Shown piece by piece: positions 24,284-33,290 of a DNA stretch of 64,000 nt. Location: assembly GCF_001314995.1 (NCBI RefSeq), contig NZ_CP012938.1, positions 2,666,001-2,730,000 on the forward strand, given 5' to 3'. Numbering within the stretch: position 1 is the stretch's first letter; every line of letters starts with the position of its first letter. A program made the position numbers and the translations under genes. The DNA comes from Bacteroides ovatus (GTDB lineage: Bacteria > Bacteroidota > Bacteroidia > Bacteroidales > Bacteroidaceae). The notes under the pieces were generated by a model, which was not told the origin of the DNA, did not search any database, and was given only the letters and a program-made list of their open reading frames with translations.

Positions 24284-26998
24284 CTAGTACCACTGAATGT
24301 TACTTTGTGTTTGGCTTCTCTGCTCATACTTCAAGTCTTGCAGGATGCTTGCATTCGCACGGATGGTAACATTGTAATATTTCCAGCGTCCGAAAGGAGA
24401 AAGACTGGCGGACAGGTTGAAACAGTGCAAGTCACGGGAGATTGTACAAGAAGTTTGCGTAATCTCTTTTGCCTGAAAATCATAGCCCGAGTTGAACGAG
24501 AGCGACCAGTTATTAGAAATCTTTATATTTCCGTTTGCATTGATGTTATGCGTATACGTATAAGGATATCGCATGGAATAACGGTTAATAGGCTTAGACC
24601 TATCTTCACGGATATTAAACGAATAGCTAAGGCTCAACGACCAAGGCATCTTAAACACCTGATAACCATCCGGGTCTGCCTGTGCTTTCTCTACTTTCTT
24701 AGGTGTAGTACCATCTCCTTCCGTTCCGTCGGATTCTTCATCATCACTATCCTCCGACTTCTTATCTTTTCCTTTTTCATCCTCCTCTTTCGGACCGAAC
24801 CATTTCTTCCATGTGTCATTATTAAAGGTATAGTTGAAAGAAGAGCCATATCCTTGGAAACGCCCAAAACGACCATACGACCATTCTGTACGATTACTAG
24901 TCACTACATTACCGCTTTTATCGAATGTATAAGCATACGTAGCAAACGATGCATTCATATTGAAAGTATAATTCTTCGTCAGTTTCAAACGGAGGTTCAT
25001 GCTTAAATCACTCCACGGTCTCTCTTTGGCAGCCATATTATAGGACATGCTCGCTCCCAATTCATCAATCAGACTGACTTTTTTAAGCGTATCTTTTTTG
25101 GCGTCGTAATACTTCATCTCCAGGTTATTTGAAATAGAGAAGCTGACTGTTCCCGACCCTTCGCGCGAAGGTACTCCATAAGGTTGCCCCGTGAAAGGAG
25201 AATAATATTGCGTATTGCCATTATAATCTGTATATTCTTCCCAGTACTTGCTGAATCCCGGAGCACCGCTAAGACTTACCTGCGGCGTGAATACATGACG
25301 AATCTGTATCTCTTTCTTCTTAGCAAAAAGAGGTTTGTACATACCATACAGTTTCGTACTCAAACTCAAACTTGCCGAATAATTGGAAACCCGGTAGAAA
25401 CCATTCAATGTATCACCCGGCAATGCTTCCAATTTATGGTCTACCTCATTATATTGCTGATTAACCTTACGAGTATACCAACGCTCTGTATAATTGACCG
25501 AAGGAGAAACCTGCAAATATTTGAACAGTGTAAAAGTAGCACTGATAGGAATATTGTGATTCATTGCATTCTCCCATTCACTTAGTCCGGCTTTAAACAG
25601 ACGGTCGTCTTTGGTACGAATACTGTTTGTCAAACGTCCCGTATAACTAATGGAAATCTTTTCGTACCAGCGTTCAGCTCCCGCTGCCTTCTTGCGTTTG
25701 AAGGGGAACAGACGGCTTAATGTAATATTCAAGTCAGGCAAAGTGACCGCAATAGAAGAGTCACGCATTGTCTGTGCGATATTGGTAGTTCCGGATAAGG
25801 TCAGACCGATATCAGGGAAACTACGAGAATAACTGATACTTGATGTTTTGGTATTTTGAGTCAACAACTGCGAATTATAAAGGTTGTTGATATTGGAACG
25901 TTCGTAACTACTAGTTGCGAAGTTAACACTGGCGGAGAATGTACTGTTCGGACTAGCCTTGGCATCCTGCCGATGGTTCCATACCACCTTAAAGTCCTTA
26001 GCAACTGTATAGTCCGGCATCCCTTTATCTCCTGTCTTGGTGACCTGATAATCCGCTTGCAGTGTACCGGAATATTTATAGCGTTTATTATAGTTTGTCA
26101 ATCCGGACAATCTCCATGAACCTTTCGTGAAGATATCTCCCGTTATTTTCAAGTCCATGATATCACTCATGGCAAAGTAATATCCTCCTTCTGCCAAACC
26201 GAAACCACGGCTGGAGTCGTCCATATAAGTCGGCATAATGAAACCGGAAGAGTAACTGCTGGAGAATGGGAAGAAGAAGAACGGCACAGCCAACGGCAGA
26301 GGCACATCTTCCACAACCAGATAGGCAGGTCCTGTCACTACATTCTTTTTAGGGCGCACCTTAGCTCTCGTCAGCTGCATATAGAAGTGGGGATGATCGT
26401 GATGATCGCAGGTTGTATAACGCCCATGCTCCATGAAAATTTCATCATTGGCCCCTTTCTTCGCCTTGCTTCCGGTCACATATCCTTCTCCCTGCTGGGT
26501 GACGATATCAGTAATTCCCGCTTTCTTGGTTTTGAAGTTATACCGGATTGTTTCCGTATCATACGAGGTATCACCTTCTTTAAATACCGGTTTACCTTTT
26601 TCCACTCCGGTAGTATCCTTGATACCATAAGCATGCACAGTAGTACTATCCAGATTCATCGAAATAACTTCCGCAGCCAGTTCGATGTTCTGATAATTCA
26701 CTTTTCCGCTACCATAAAGTGTAGCGGCTCCTCCCAAAGTAAAGACAGTGGAGTCGTTAGATTCATAAACAACCGGTGCATCGAGTGGTTGTTTCTTCTT
26801 TACCGGTGCGATAGAATCAATGCGTACCGTTACCGTATCTGCTTTCAACGAATCATTTCCCTGAAGGGAATCCGTTTTCGCGGTATTGGAGGCAATCATT
26901 CCTCTTCTTCGACGTTGAGACGTAGCCTCATCGGGAAGCATCAGTAAGACAATCAGCAGTATGAATGATATAAGTATTTTTGCTTTCAATGGCGCCAT
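24284..26998 (-). CDS. lptD: LptD-like outer-membrane LPS assembly protein (OstA family)
   Basis: This 904-residue protein has a signal peptide (hydrophobic residues 8-21, cleavage near EATSQ). An OstA-type N-terminal periplasmic domain at about 70-220 reads YESNDSTVFTLGGAATLYGS and NIELAAEVISMNLDSTTV. A long beta-barrel region follows, with many alternating aromatic strands, up to the C-terminal SNIQWY. LptD inserts lipopolysaccharide into the outer leaflet. An unusual highly acidic, low-complexity insert (residues about 733-773, EEDEKGKDKKSEDSDDEESD) interrupts the barrel and would be a surface loop. The gene symbol rests on domain content. It has its own promoter. Confidence 0.85.
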   Translation of the reverse strand: MAPLKAKILISFILLIVLLMLPDEATSQRRRRGMIASNTAKTDSLQGNDSLKADTVTVRIDSIAPVKKKQPLDAPVVYESNDSTVFTLGGAATLYGSGKVNYQNIELAAEVISMNLDSTTVHAYGIKDTTGVEKGKPVFKEGDTSYDTETIRYNFKTKKAGITDIVTQQGEGYVTGSKAKKGANDEIFMEHGRYTTCDHHDHPHFYMQLTRAKVRPKKNVVTGPAYLVVEDVPLPLAVPFFFFPFSSSYSSGFIMPTYMDDSSRGFGLAEGGYYFAMSDIMDLKITGDIFTKGSWRLSGLTNYNKRYKYSGTLQADYQVTKTGDKGMPDYTVAKDFKVVWNHRQDAKASPNSTFSASVNFATSSYERSNINNLYNSQLLTQNTKTSSISYSRSFPDIGLTLSGTTNIAQTMRDSSIAVTLPDLNITLSRLFPFKRKKAAGAERWYEKISISYTGRLTNSIRTKDDRLFKAGLSEWENAMNHNIPISATFTLFKYLQVSPSVNYTERWYTRKVNQQYNEVDHKLEALPGDTLNGFYRVSNYSASLSLSTKLYGMYKPLFAKKKEIQIRHVFTPQVSLSGAPGFSKYWEEYTDYNGNTQYYSPFTGQPYGVPSREGSGTVSFSISNNLEMKYYDAKKDTLKKVSLIDELGASMSYNMAAKERPWSDLSMNLRLKLTKNYTFNMNASFATYAYTFDKSGNVVTSNRTEWSYGRFGRFQGYGSSFNYTFNNDTWKKWFGPKEEDEKGKDKKSEDSDDEESDGTEGDGTTPKKVEKAQADPDGYQVFKMPWSLSLSYSFNIREDRSKPINRYSMRYPYTYTHNINANGNIKISNNWSLSFNSGYDFQAKEITQTSCTISRDLHCFNLSASLSPFGRWKYYNVTIRANASILQDLKYEQRSQTQSNIQWY

Positions 26999-27024
26999 TA
27001 ACTAATAGTTTACGCTTGAAGTGG

Positions 27025-27032
27025 CAAAAGTA
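27025..27032 (-). promoter_or_regulatory. Promoter -7 element TACTTTTG of lptD
   Basis: A perfect TAnnTTTG on the minus strand, 27 bases before the lptD ATG. Confidence 0.55.
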
Positions 27033-27087
27033 CACAATCTTCACCAAATATGAGTTAGAATCTTCGTTATTTAATTATTTTTTAGTG

Positions 27088-27624
27088 CTATAAAAAGAGA
27101 GAACACCATCTATCAAAGCGGCTTAGACCTTCTTCACCATATTTTGCAATACTTTGCCGTGCTTTCTCCACTGTTTTCTCTTCATCCAGATGGGTTTTAG
27201 AAAAGAATTTATCCGCAAAGCAAATCAATTGTTCTTCCAGGGTGATGGGCAGCATCTCGCGATGAGGAACAGGAAGTTGCTGGGCAATGATATCTTCCAA
27301 CGAAAGTCCGGCTCCCGTATGGCGTTCGCACACCAATGCGTGTTGGGGAAAACCTTCCGCCCGCAAGATTTCGGCTCCCAAATATCCGTGAGCGATATAA
27401 GGATGAGTGCCAAAGCACTGAATAGTTGGAGCGTCGGTCTGAAAAATACCAATATCATGCAACAGAGCGGCTTCTTTTACAAAACTCCGGTTTAAACGCA
27501 ATTCGGGATGAGCATCCAGCATTTTCATTGCTTTTCCGGACACGGCCAAACTATGTATTACTAATATTTGTCTCTGCTGGGTATTCTCCGGATAATACTT
27601 ATCAATGATTTCGTATGGATTCAT
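27088..27624 (-). CDS. HD-domain protein (predicted phosphohydrolase)
   Basis: The ATG at 27624 (MNPYEIIDKYYPENTQQRQI) gives 178 residues. A longer open frame upstream runs into the divergent gene's promoter and leader and was rejected. The HD pattern is HSLAVSGKAMKML, then EAALLHDIGIFQT, giving the first histidine and the HD pair. A later FADKFFSKTHLD segment supplies the last aspartate. This is the small uncharacterised HDIG/HD group. The substrate is probably a nucleotide, unknown. It is divergent from the NamZ-like gene. Confidence 0.85.
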   Translation of the reverse strand: MNPYEIIDKYYPENTQQRQILVIHSLAVSGKAMKMLDAHPELRLNRSFVKEAALLHDIGIFQTDAPTIQCFGTHPYIAHGYLGAEILRAEGFPQHALVCERHTGAGLSLEDIIAQQLPVPHREMLPITLEEQLICFADKFFSKTHLDEEKTVEKARQSIAKYGEEGLSRFDRWCSLFL

Positions 27625-27659
27625 GTGCTTTATTTTTTGCTCTCTTGATGAGAAATTAA

Positions 27660-27667
27660 TATTTTTG
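27660..27667 (+). promoter_or_regulatory. Promoter -7 element TATTTTTG of the NamZ-like gene
   Basis: A perfect TAnnTTTG. The predicted transcription start (about 27673) excludes the upstream ATG at 27667 and selects 27694. Confidence 0.6.
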
Positions 27668-27693
27668 TGCAATATTACAAAAAAATTACCGAT

Positions 27694-28869
27694 ATGCAAA
27701 CTAGAGTTTCCTTCATTCTTATATTTTTGTTCATTATGTTGTTGCCAATGCGTGTAAACAGTCAAATTGTCACGGGAGCAGAACAGATGGATCAATATCT
27801 GCCGTTGCTGAAAGGAAAACGCATCGGAATGGTGGTCAATCACACTTCTGTTGTGGGAAGAAAGCAGGTTCATCTTCTCGATACCTTATTAAAGAGAGAG
27901 GTCCGGGTAGTCAAAGTATTTGCTCCCGAGCATGGTTTCCGTGGTAACGCAGATGCGGGTGAAACGGTGAAAGACGGAAAAGATTCCCGCACCGGCATTC
28001 CTATCGTATCGCTTTATGGTGACAACAAAAAGCCGTCTGCCGCCCAACTAAAAGATGTCGATGTGATTGTATTCGACATTCAGGATGTAGGGGCACGCTT
28101 TTATACCTATATAAGCACGATGTATTATGTGATGGAAGCTTGCGCAGAGAACAAGAAAGAAATGGTTGTACTAGATCGCCCCAATCCGTGCGATTATGTG
28201 GATGGTACGATACTCAAACCTGCCTACCGGAGTTTTGTCGGCATGTTACCTCTTCCGGTACTCCACGGATGTACCATCGGCGAACTGGCACAGATGATAA
28301 ACGGGGAAGGATGGATTGCCAACAAGAAAAATCCTTGTTCATTAAAGGTAATTCCAATGACCGGATGGAAACACGGAGCACCTTATTCACTTCCCATCAA
28401 ACCGTCGCCCAACCTCCCGAACGACCAGTCTATCCGATTGTATGCCTCACTTTGTCCTTTTGAAGCCACCCGCGTCAGCGTGGGACGGGGGACAACTTTT
28501 CCTTTCCAAGTATTGGGCGCACCTAATAAGAAATACGGAAGTTTCACTTTTACTCCCCGCTCCTTACCCGGTTTTGACAAAAATCCGATGCACAAAGGTA
28601 TCACCTGTTATGGGGAAGACCTCCGGAATATAACCGATGTAAATGGATTTACGCTTCGCTACTTCTTGAACTTTTATCGCTTATCCGGTGAAAACGCAGC
28701 TTTCTTCTCCCGTGCCCGATGGTTTGATTTGCTGATGGGAACTGACAGCGTACGCAAAGCTATCCTCAAAGGAGAATCGGAAGAGGCTATCCGGAATAGT
28801 TGGCAAAAGGAATTACAGGATTACAAGGAGATCAGAAAAAAATATCTTCTCTATGAGTCAAAAAACTAG
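27694..28869 (+). CDS. DUF1343 / NamZ-family exo-beta-N-acetylmuramidase
   Basis: The ATG at 27694 gives 391 residues with a signal peptide (hydrophobic residues 6-20, VNSQ). DUF1343 features are GKRIGMVVNHTSVVG, FAPEHGFRGNADAGE, VIVFDIQDVGARFYTY and VLDRPNP. Characterised members (NamZ) remove terminal MurNAc from peptidoglycan fragments, so this protein probably works in cell-wall recycling or scavenging in the periplasm. That specificity is from the family, not from visible residues. The gene is monocistronic and followed by the AAGTATGATAGA stem-loop. Confidence 0.85.
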   Translation: MQTRVSFILIFLFIMLLPMRVNSQIVTGAEQMDQYLPLLKGKRIGMVVNHTSVVGRKQVHLLDTLLKREVRVVKVFAPEHGFRGNADAGETVKDGKDSRTGIPIVSLYGDNKKPSAAQLKDVDVIVFDIQDVGARFYTYISTMYYVMEACAENKKEMVVLDRPNPCDYVDGTILKPAYRSFVGMLPLPVLHGCTIGELAQMINGEGWIANKKNPCSLKVIPMTGWKHGAPYSLPIKPSPNLPNDQSIRLYASLCPFEATRVSVGRGTTFPFQVLGAPNKKYGSFTFTPRSLPGFDKNPMHKGITCYGEDLRNITDVNGFTLRYFLNFYRLSGENAAFFSRARWFDLLMGTDSVRKAILKGESEEAIRNSWQKELQDYKEIRKKYLLYESKN

Positions 28870-28916
28870 TATCATACTCTCATTCATTTTCATAAACCAC
28901 TTATAATTAAAAGAAT

Positions 28917-28990
28917 AAGTATGATAGAGAACTATTATTTCCGGTATCTATCATACTTAGACCATCAAAAACGAGGTATCTATCATACTT
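28917..28990. repeat. Left bracketing stem-loop of the BRO-N/VirE/HU block
   Basis: AAGTATGATAGA (28917-28928) pairs with TCTATCATACTT inside 28941-28958. A third copy, AGGTATCTATCATACTT, is at 28974-28990, just before the stop of the BRO-N gene. The same word recurs three times at 33014-33084. Confidence 0.8.
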
Positions 28991-28992
28991 GA

Positions 28993-29856
28993 TCAATCCA
29001 CGCTCTCTCCTGAAGTTTCATTTTTTTCCCGTTCATCACCAACTTGCAATGCACTTTTTGCATTAAGTGGAGATATAACAGGGCGTTTTAGCTGACTTTC
29101 CAATTGCTTGCGAGCAACTCTTGCCACATTTCCTCCATCTTTTGCCACTTCGGCATTTTCAGCAAAACCGGATGGGTTTCTCTCTTTGGACAAATCCGTA
29201 GTAGCCGTTTCAGCAAGCATATTAAGGATCAGTTCAGTGTTCGTCATATTGTCACGGAGATTTTCTTTCTTCAATCCTTTAAACTGCTTATACTCTTTTG
29301 CCGACTTTTCAGCCCATGTCTGATAAATTATATCCGTTAATGCAGCAAACTGAACGCCCTCTTGCATCCCATTTCTTTTCCATTCGTCAGTTAGTTCCTT
29401 CCGTACTTCAATTGATTTCAATCGTTGATTAATCCAATTATCCGAGTAACCTAAAGATTTATATTCCATCATCGCCCGATTTATAGTCAGTTCAGGGTCC
29501 TGCATTTCATCCAGACGCTCTTTGGCGACTTGAGCCATCCACATCTTAAAGGGTTCCGCTTTGGGCGAGGGAATAGACTGAATTAGACGGAAAAGCTGTT
29601 GGGTTGTAGCTACATCTGTCTTATACAATTTGCCGTCGGAAGAGGGTAATTTCAGTTGTCCGATTTCTTCGGACAACTGACTTCCTTCTGTTTTCAACTT
29701 CTTTTTTAAATCCCCCCAATACTTACGAGGACGCTCACTGTCTGTTAATACTTCAATCACATCCACAATGGAAAAATACCATTCCTCCTTTTGGTCATCC
29801 CAAACAGCACGGATCTTTTTATCTTCAAACACTTTTATAGCATCTTTTTTAGTCAT
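28993..29856 (-). CDS. BRO-N family protein (phage antirepressor-like)
   Basis: The ATG at 29856 (MTKKDAIKVFEDKKIRAVWD) gives 287 residues. Residues 1-115 are a BRO N-terminal domain (EEWYFSIVDVIEVLTDSERP, KYWGDLKKKL, then RLIQSIPSPKAEPFKMW), which is linked to DNA binding in phage and mobile-element proteins. The rest is a helical region ending in a charged, probably disordered tail. It follows the VirE-like gene by 42 bases on the same strand. A truncated copy of its first codons lies at 21941. It probably came with a mobile element. Confidence 0.85.
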   Translation of the reverse strand: MTKKDAIKVFEDKKIRAVWDDQKEEWYFSIVDVIEVLTDSERPRKYWGDLKKKLKTEGSQLSEEIGQLKLPSSDGKLYKTDVATTQQLFRLIQSIPSPKAEPFKMWMAQVAKERLDEMQDPELTINRAMMEYKSLGYSDNWINQRLKSIEVRKELTDEWKRNGMQEGVQFAALTDIIYQTWAEKSAKEYKQFKGLKKENLRDNMTNTELILNMLAETATTDLSKERNPSGFAENAEVAKDGGNVARVARKQLESQLKRPVISPLNAKSALQVGDEREKNETSGESVD

Positions 29857-29898
29857 AGCATTATATATATGATGTAAATAATTAATATATAACAAATT

Positions 29899-31983
29899 CT
29901 ATTCTACCTCCAAACGTACAACATGATAATACGTACCATACGTTTTCCGTTTAGATTTCACTCCGAGCCGCTGCAAGATACGCCCGAAATAAGAAGCCTG
30001 CCTGGCGGAAAACGTCATTTTACTTGCTTTCTGAATCCGGCGCAAAATATCAATAGCCAGTAGCCATTCTCCTTCTTCCTCTTCTTCTGCCCTACGATAA
30101 TAAACCATAAATAACTGTTCGATGGCAGGAGATTGTTCAAACTCCCGGTTGTTTTCCGTCATGATGGCCTCTTCTTCGGAGTCAAACCAATAACGTTCGT
30201 TGTGATAAAGCAACTCCAACGCCTGTGCATAAAGCTGTTCATAATCAATAGGACGCGACACATCTATAGCTCCCGTCATGTAAATACCGATGAAACGACG
30301 GCTACCGGAAGTATCCGTCAACAAATCCCGATGATTGCTCGTGGCAATGAACGATGCATACCGGCGAAGCTCTTCCACTGCCGAAGCATTCGGACGACGT
30401 GTGTTCACCACCGGCTTTTGCAGAATATGTTTCAGAAAAGCCTGCTGGGTAGGACTAATCTGATCGAATTCATCCATATTGATAAGCAGAAAGCGATTCA
30501 GATACAACTCCGCGTCCCGTTTCCGACTGAAATCAATGCTATCCGTATAGTACGCCTGTAAAGCAGGAGGAAGAAGCATTCTGCAAAAAGTCGATTTCCG
30601 ATATGCCTGTGGACCAATCAGCAAAGGTGACGTACTGTTGGCGTGTTTCTTATCCATTCCCCTCCAATGGGCAACCATATTCAAAAACCACCGACGGAAC
30701 AACGGCGCCCAATGTGGATTATCACAGGGAACACGGTTGGCCAGTTCCAAAATCCGGTCTTTACCATCCCAGTGAGGCAGATGATACAAAAAATTCTCCA
30801 CAGGCTGATAAACAGGCACATGATCAGAATCCAAATAGCGGATTACGTCCCTATCCCACATTTTCACCCCTTCATACATGGCATTCATCGTGATACTCGC
30901 CAGCACCCGCTTGTCCACCGGACGAAAATAGAAATTAAAACTATTCCGTTCGCGATATTCCACTTCCGTGGTCAGCGTATTGTATCGAAATTCATAACGG
31001 CGCTTCATAAATTCGTCCATCTGCATGGCGAAAAGCTGTTCGGCCGTCAGACTGCTCTTCTTGCCGAATCCCTTGGCGGAACGGTAGACACTTTTCACAG
31101 TTTCGCGAATCAGTAACTCGTCCGAAGGGAGCCGGTAGTGCGCCTTTGTCCACCGCACAGTATCTTCTTCGGGGATACCTGCCCGAAAGCAATGCTCCGC
31201 CAAACACACTAGTAGCGGTTGCAGATCGTCTCCTTCCCGGTATCCGTCCAGTTCTTCGAGCGCCCTGTTGAATGCAGCGGAGAAAAGCACCGACAATGCT
31301 TCATAATTTTCATATCCGGGCGCCATTCGCTGCAAAGGAGAATCAGTTTCCCGCGTTCGTTTGATAAAAGTCGTTTCGGACGGAAAACTGACGGGCTGCT
31401 TCATATAAATGGGCATTGCTTTCGGATTGAAATAAAGTTCAGGATCATACGTCAGCCGGCAATATTGTTCGAGTGACGGTTCTTTCAGTTCGATATCAAA
31501 AGGCAGTTGTGGCTGATAATATTTCACAGCCGTCTGATAAGCATGCGCGTGAAAAAGTTCCGCTTGCTCGCGTAAAGTCGGCAAGCGGTCATCCGAATAG
31601 GTGAACCGTACCCATATCTTTACTGATTTGCCGGAAGATCCGGTAAAAGCAAGGTATGTTTGCGGAAGCTCTTTAACCAGTTCCTTTATTTCGTCGGCTT
31701 CCGCCCTCCCCGAAAGGTTATTGACTTCCATCATCACTATGCCGTTATATTCATTCAGGGTCATTACCCCTTCTTTACGGACAAAAGCTGCGGCAGGCAT
31801 CACTTTGGGAACTTTACGCACCTCTTCAATCGAATTTCCCGGAAGAGTATACCGCAAGACTTCCCTCATCTTTGAGACGGGCTGCGCCTTGACTTCCGTT
31901 TTCATCTGCTCCAAAAGGAGCTCCATTTTCAACGTCCGTAAGGTTTTTACCTTGCCATCGTCTCTGACTAATGTTATTCTCAT
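29899..31983 (-). CDS. VirE-like primase/helicase protein (BT4734-type N-terminus, DUF3874 C-terminus)
   Basis: This 694-residue protein has three parts. The N-terminal domain at about 50-190 contains LNEYNGIVMMEVNNLSGRAE and YLAFTGSSGKSVKIWVRF, the BT4734/VirE-N type, which is thought to be primase-like. A virulence-associated-E ATPase core follows, with the degenerate P-loop LLIGPQAYRKST near 455 and the Walker B-like LINMDEFDQI near 497, then SFIATSNHRDLLTD. The C-terminus (about 625-690) matches DUF3874. In the P-loop the usual Gly before Lys is Arg. Such proteins occur in Bacteroides mobile islands and phages. The role is unknown. It is divergent from the HU gene at 32382. Confidence 0.85.
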   Translation of the reverse strand: MRITLVRDDGKVKTLRTLKMELLLEQMKTEVKAQPVSKMREVLRYTLPGNSIEEVRKVPKVMPAAAFVRKEGVMTLNEYNGIVMMEVNNLSGRAEADEIKELVKELPQTYLAFTGSSGKSVKIWVRFTYSDDRLPTLREQAELFHAHAYQTAVKYYQPQLPFDIELKEPSLEQYCRLTYDPELYFNPKAMPIYMKQPVSFPSETTFIKRTRETDSPLQRMAPGYENYEALSVLFSAAFNRALEELDGYREGDDLQPLLVCLAEHCFRAGIPEEDTVRWTKAHYRLPSDELLIRETVKSVYRSAKGFGKKSSLTAEQLFAMQMDEFMKRRYEFRYNTLTTEVEYRERNSFNFYFRPVDKRVLASITMNAMYEGVKMWDRDVIRYLDSDHVPVYQPVENFLYHLPHWDGKDRILELANRVPCDNPHWAPLFRRWFLNMVAHWRGMDKKHANSTSPLLIGPQAYRKSTFCRMLLPPALQAYYTDSIDFSRKRDAELYLNRFLLINMDEFDQISPTQQAFLKHILQKPVVNTRRPNASAVEELRRYASFIATSNHRDLLTDTSGSRRFIGIYMTGAIDVSRPIDYEQLYAQALELLYHNERYWFDSEEEAIMTENNREFEQSPAIEQLFMVYYRRAEEEEEGEWLLAIDILRRIQKASKMTFSARQASYFGRILQRLGVKSKRKTYGTYYHVVRLEVE

Positions 31984-32032
31984 CTTTTTTTATTATTATT
32001 TCCAATAAAAGGAAAGCTGCACTACAGCCATA

Positions 32033-32040
32033 CAAAGATA
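32033..32040 (-). promoter_or_regulatory. Promoter -7 element TATCTTTG of the VirE/BRO-N unit
   Basis: A perfect match on the minus strand, 50 bases before the ATG at 31983. Confidence 0.6.
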
Positions 32041-32149
32041 CAACATGCTCTTCGCCCAAACAAATTTCACTGCTTTTATTTGCTACGCCACACGACTTTA
32101 TTTTATAGAAATAATGCTTACTAAATTTGCGAATAAAGGCAGGATAATG

Positions 32150-32157
32150 TATCTTTG
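32150..32157 (+). promoter_or_regulatory. Promoter -7 element TATCTTTG of the third HU gene
   Basis: A perfect match. It implies a leader of about 220 nt before the ATG at 32382. Confidence 0.6.
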
Positions 32158-32172
32158 CAGGCAGTAAGACTT

Positions 32173-32252
32173 CAGCCCGCATAAGTGTGCCGTACAGCCC
32201 ACCTATGCGGGCTGTATAGTTTACATTCGTGGGCTGTAGAGCCCACAAATGT
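32173..32252 (+). promoter_or_regulatory. Structured leader with two strong hairpins sharing GGGCTG words
   Basis: CAGCCCGCATA (32173-32183) pairs perfectly with TATGCGGGCTG (32204-32214). GTGGGCT (32229-32235) pairs with AGCCCAC (32240-32246) around a GTAG tetraloop, extended by CATT/AATG. The words CAGCCC and GGGCTG recur at 32195, 32209 and 32231, so alternative pairings are possible. It lies inside the long leader of the HU gene and is unusually GC-rich for this DNA. Confidence 0.65.
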
Positions 32253-32381
32253 GTGCCCAAGAAAAGCCACTGATTCCAGTTGATTATCCAGGCTACAATT
32301 GTAGGTTATCTTACTGCAAGACAATCATTAAAATGCCTTTTAAAAGGCGTTTTATCCACATTAACCCATAATAGAAAAGAC

Positions 32382-32990
32382 ATGTACGCAAAGTATGATT
32401 TTCGCAAAAAGCCGTCTTCGAAAGAAGACGAAGACGAACAGCCGTTGTATCCCCGCATCGTATCGAACGGAACCATCGACTTTCAACAAATTGTAAAAGA
32501 GATCGCTCAAGCTTCCAGCTTTACGCCGGCAGATATTGAAGGAGTTCAACTGGCTATTGAAAATAAAATATCCGAATATTTAGTCAGCGGACATCACGTT
32601 CAGTTGGGGAACCTTGGATATTTTTCAGCCAAGTTAAAAGCACGTCCGGTGATGGATGCCAAAGAGATACATGCACAGTCCATTTATTTCGATAATGTAA
32701 ATTTTCGTCCATCATCTTCTTTCCGAAAGAAGGTTCGCGGATTTGTGGAAAAAGCGAAGTCAGGATTTGCACATTCCGCCGAAGTTCCGGTGGAAGAACG
32801 TCGGCGCAGGCTGGAGAAGTTTCTGGATGAACGACCGATGATACGACGCAAGGAATATACGCAACTGACGGGACTACTAAAGAACAAAGCGCTGAATGAA
32901 TTGAACGGTTGGGTAAAGGAAGGAGTACTTGACACCATTGGAAGTGGCAGTCATAAAATTTATGTGCGAGCCAACACAAAGAAGGAGTAA
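32382..32990 (+). CDS. HU-family DNA-binding protein (HU-HIG type)
   Basis: The ATG at 32382 (MYAKYDFRKKPSSKEDEDEQ) gives 202 residues. The architecture is as at 1236: a charged leader ending LYPRIVSNGTID, an HU core with VQLGNLGYFSAKL before the arm, then a basic linker and a winged-helix-like tail (MIRRKEYTQLTGLLKNKALN). The two proteins are clearly paralogues. It is divergent from the VirE/BRO-N pair and enclosed by the same stem-loops, so it may belong to the same cassette. A single TTATCCACA-type sequence lies in its leader at 32352. Confidence 0.85.
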   Translation: MYAKYDFRKKPSSKEDEDEQPLYPRIVSNGTIDFQQIVKEIAQASSFTPADIEGVQLAIENKISEYLVSGHHVQLGNLGYFSAKLKARPVMDAKEIHAQSIYFDNVNFRPSSSFRKKVRGFVEKAKSGFAHSAEVPVEERRRRLEKFLDERPMIRRKEYTQLTGLLKNKALNELNGWVKEGVLDTIGSGSHKIYVRANTKKE

Positions 32991-33013
32991 ACAGCAAAAA
33001 AACAGTGAAACGG

Positions 33014-33084
33014 GAATGATAGATACCCATATTTCATAAAGAAAGTATGATAGATACCGGATTTTAAAAGCGTCTATCATACTT
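33014..33084. repeat. Right bracketing stem-loop of the BRO-N/VirE/HU block
   Basis: GAATGATAGATACC (33014-33027), AAGTATGATAGATACCGG (33043-33060) and TCTATCATACTT (33073-33084). The last two pair to form the same 12-bp stem as the left element at 28917-28958. Confidence 0.8.
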
Positions 33085-33200
33085 ATTCATCAGTAAATTA
33101 GCATATTAATAAAAAAATGAGAGTTATAAAAGTGATAATAGTTGTTTTAAGGTAAGCTTTTATTTATCGAGATAGCTCTTCATTGTTCCAAATTAATCAC

Positions 33201-33208
33201 TACTTTTG
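33201..33208 (+). promoter_or_regulatory. Promoter -7 element TACTTTTG for the 33.3-35.5 kb genes
   Basis: A perfect TAnnTTTG, 82 bases before the ATG at 33291. Confidence 0.5.
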
Positions 33209-33290
33209 TATTGATACAAATAAAAGATTTATCACATAATGAATTGGAGAACGCACAATCGGATTTGCAAATAATCAATCATACTGAATT

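Noticed and set aside
24305..26947. Several plus-strand frames opposite lptD
   Set aside because: They run antisense to a complete beta-barrel gene and show no family resemblance.
27625..27873. 83-residue N-terminal extension of the HD-domain protein
   Set aside because: It would cover the promoter and the first codons of the divergent NamZ-like gene, and its sequence is not HD-like.
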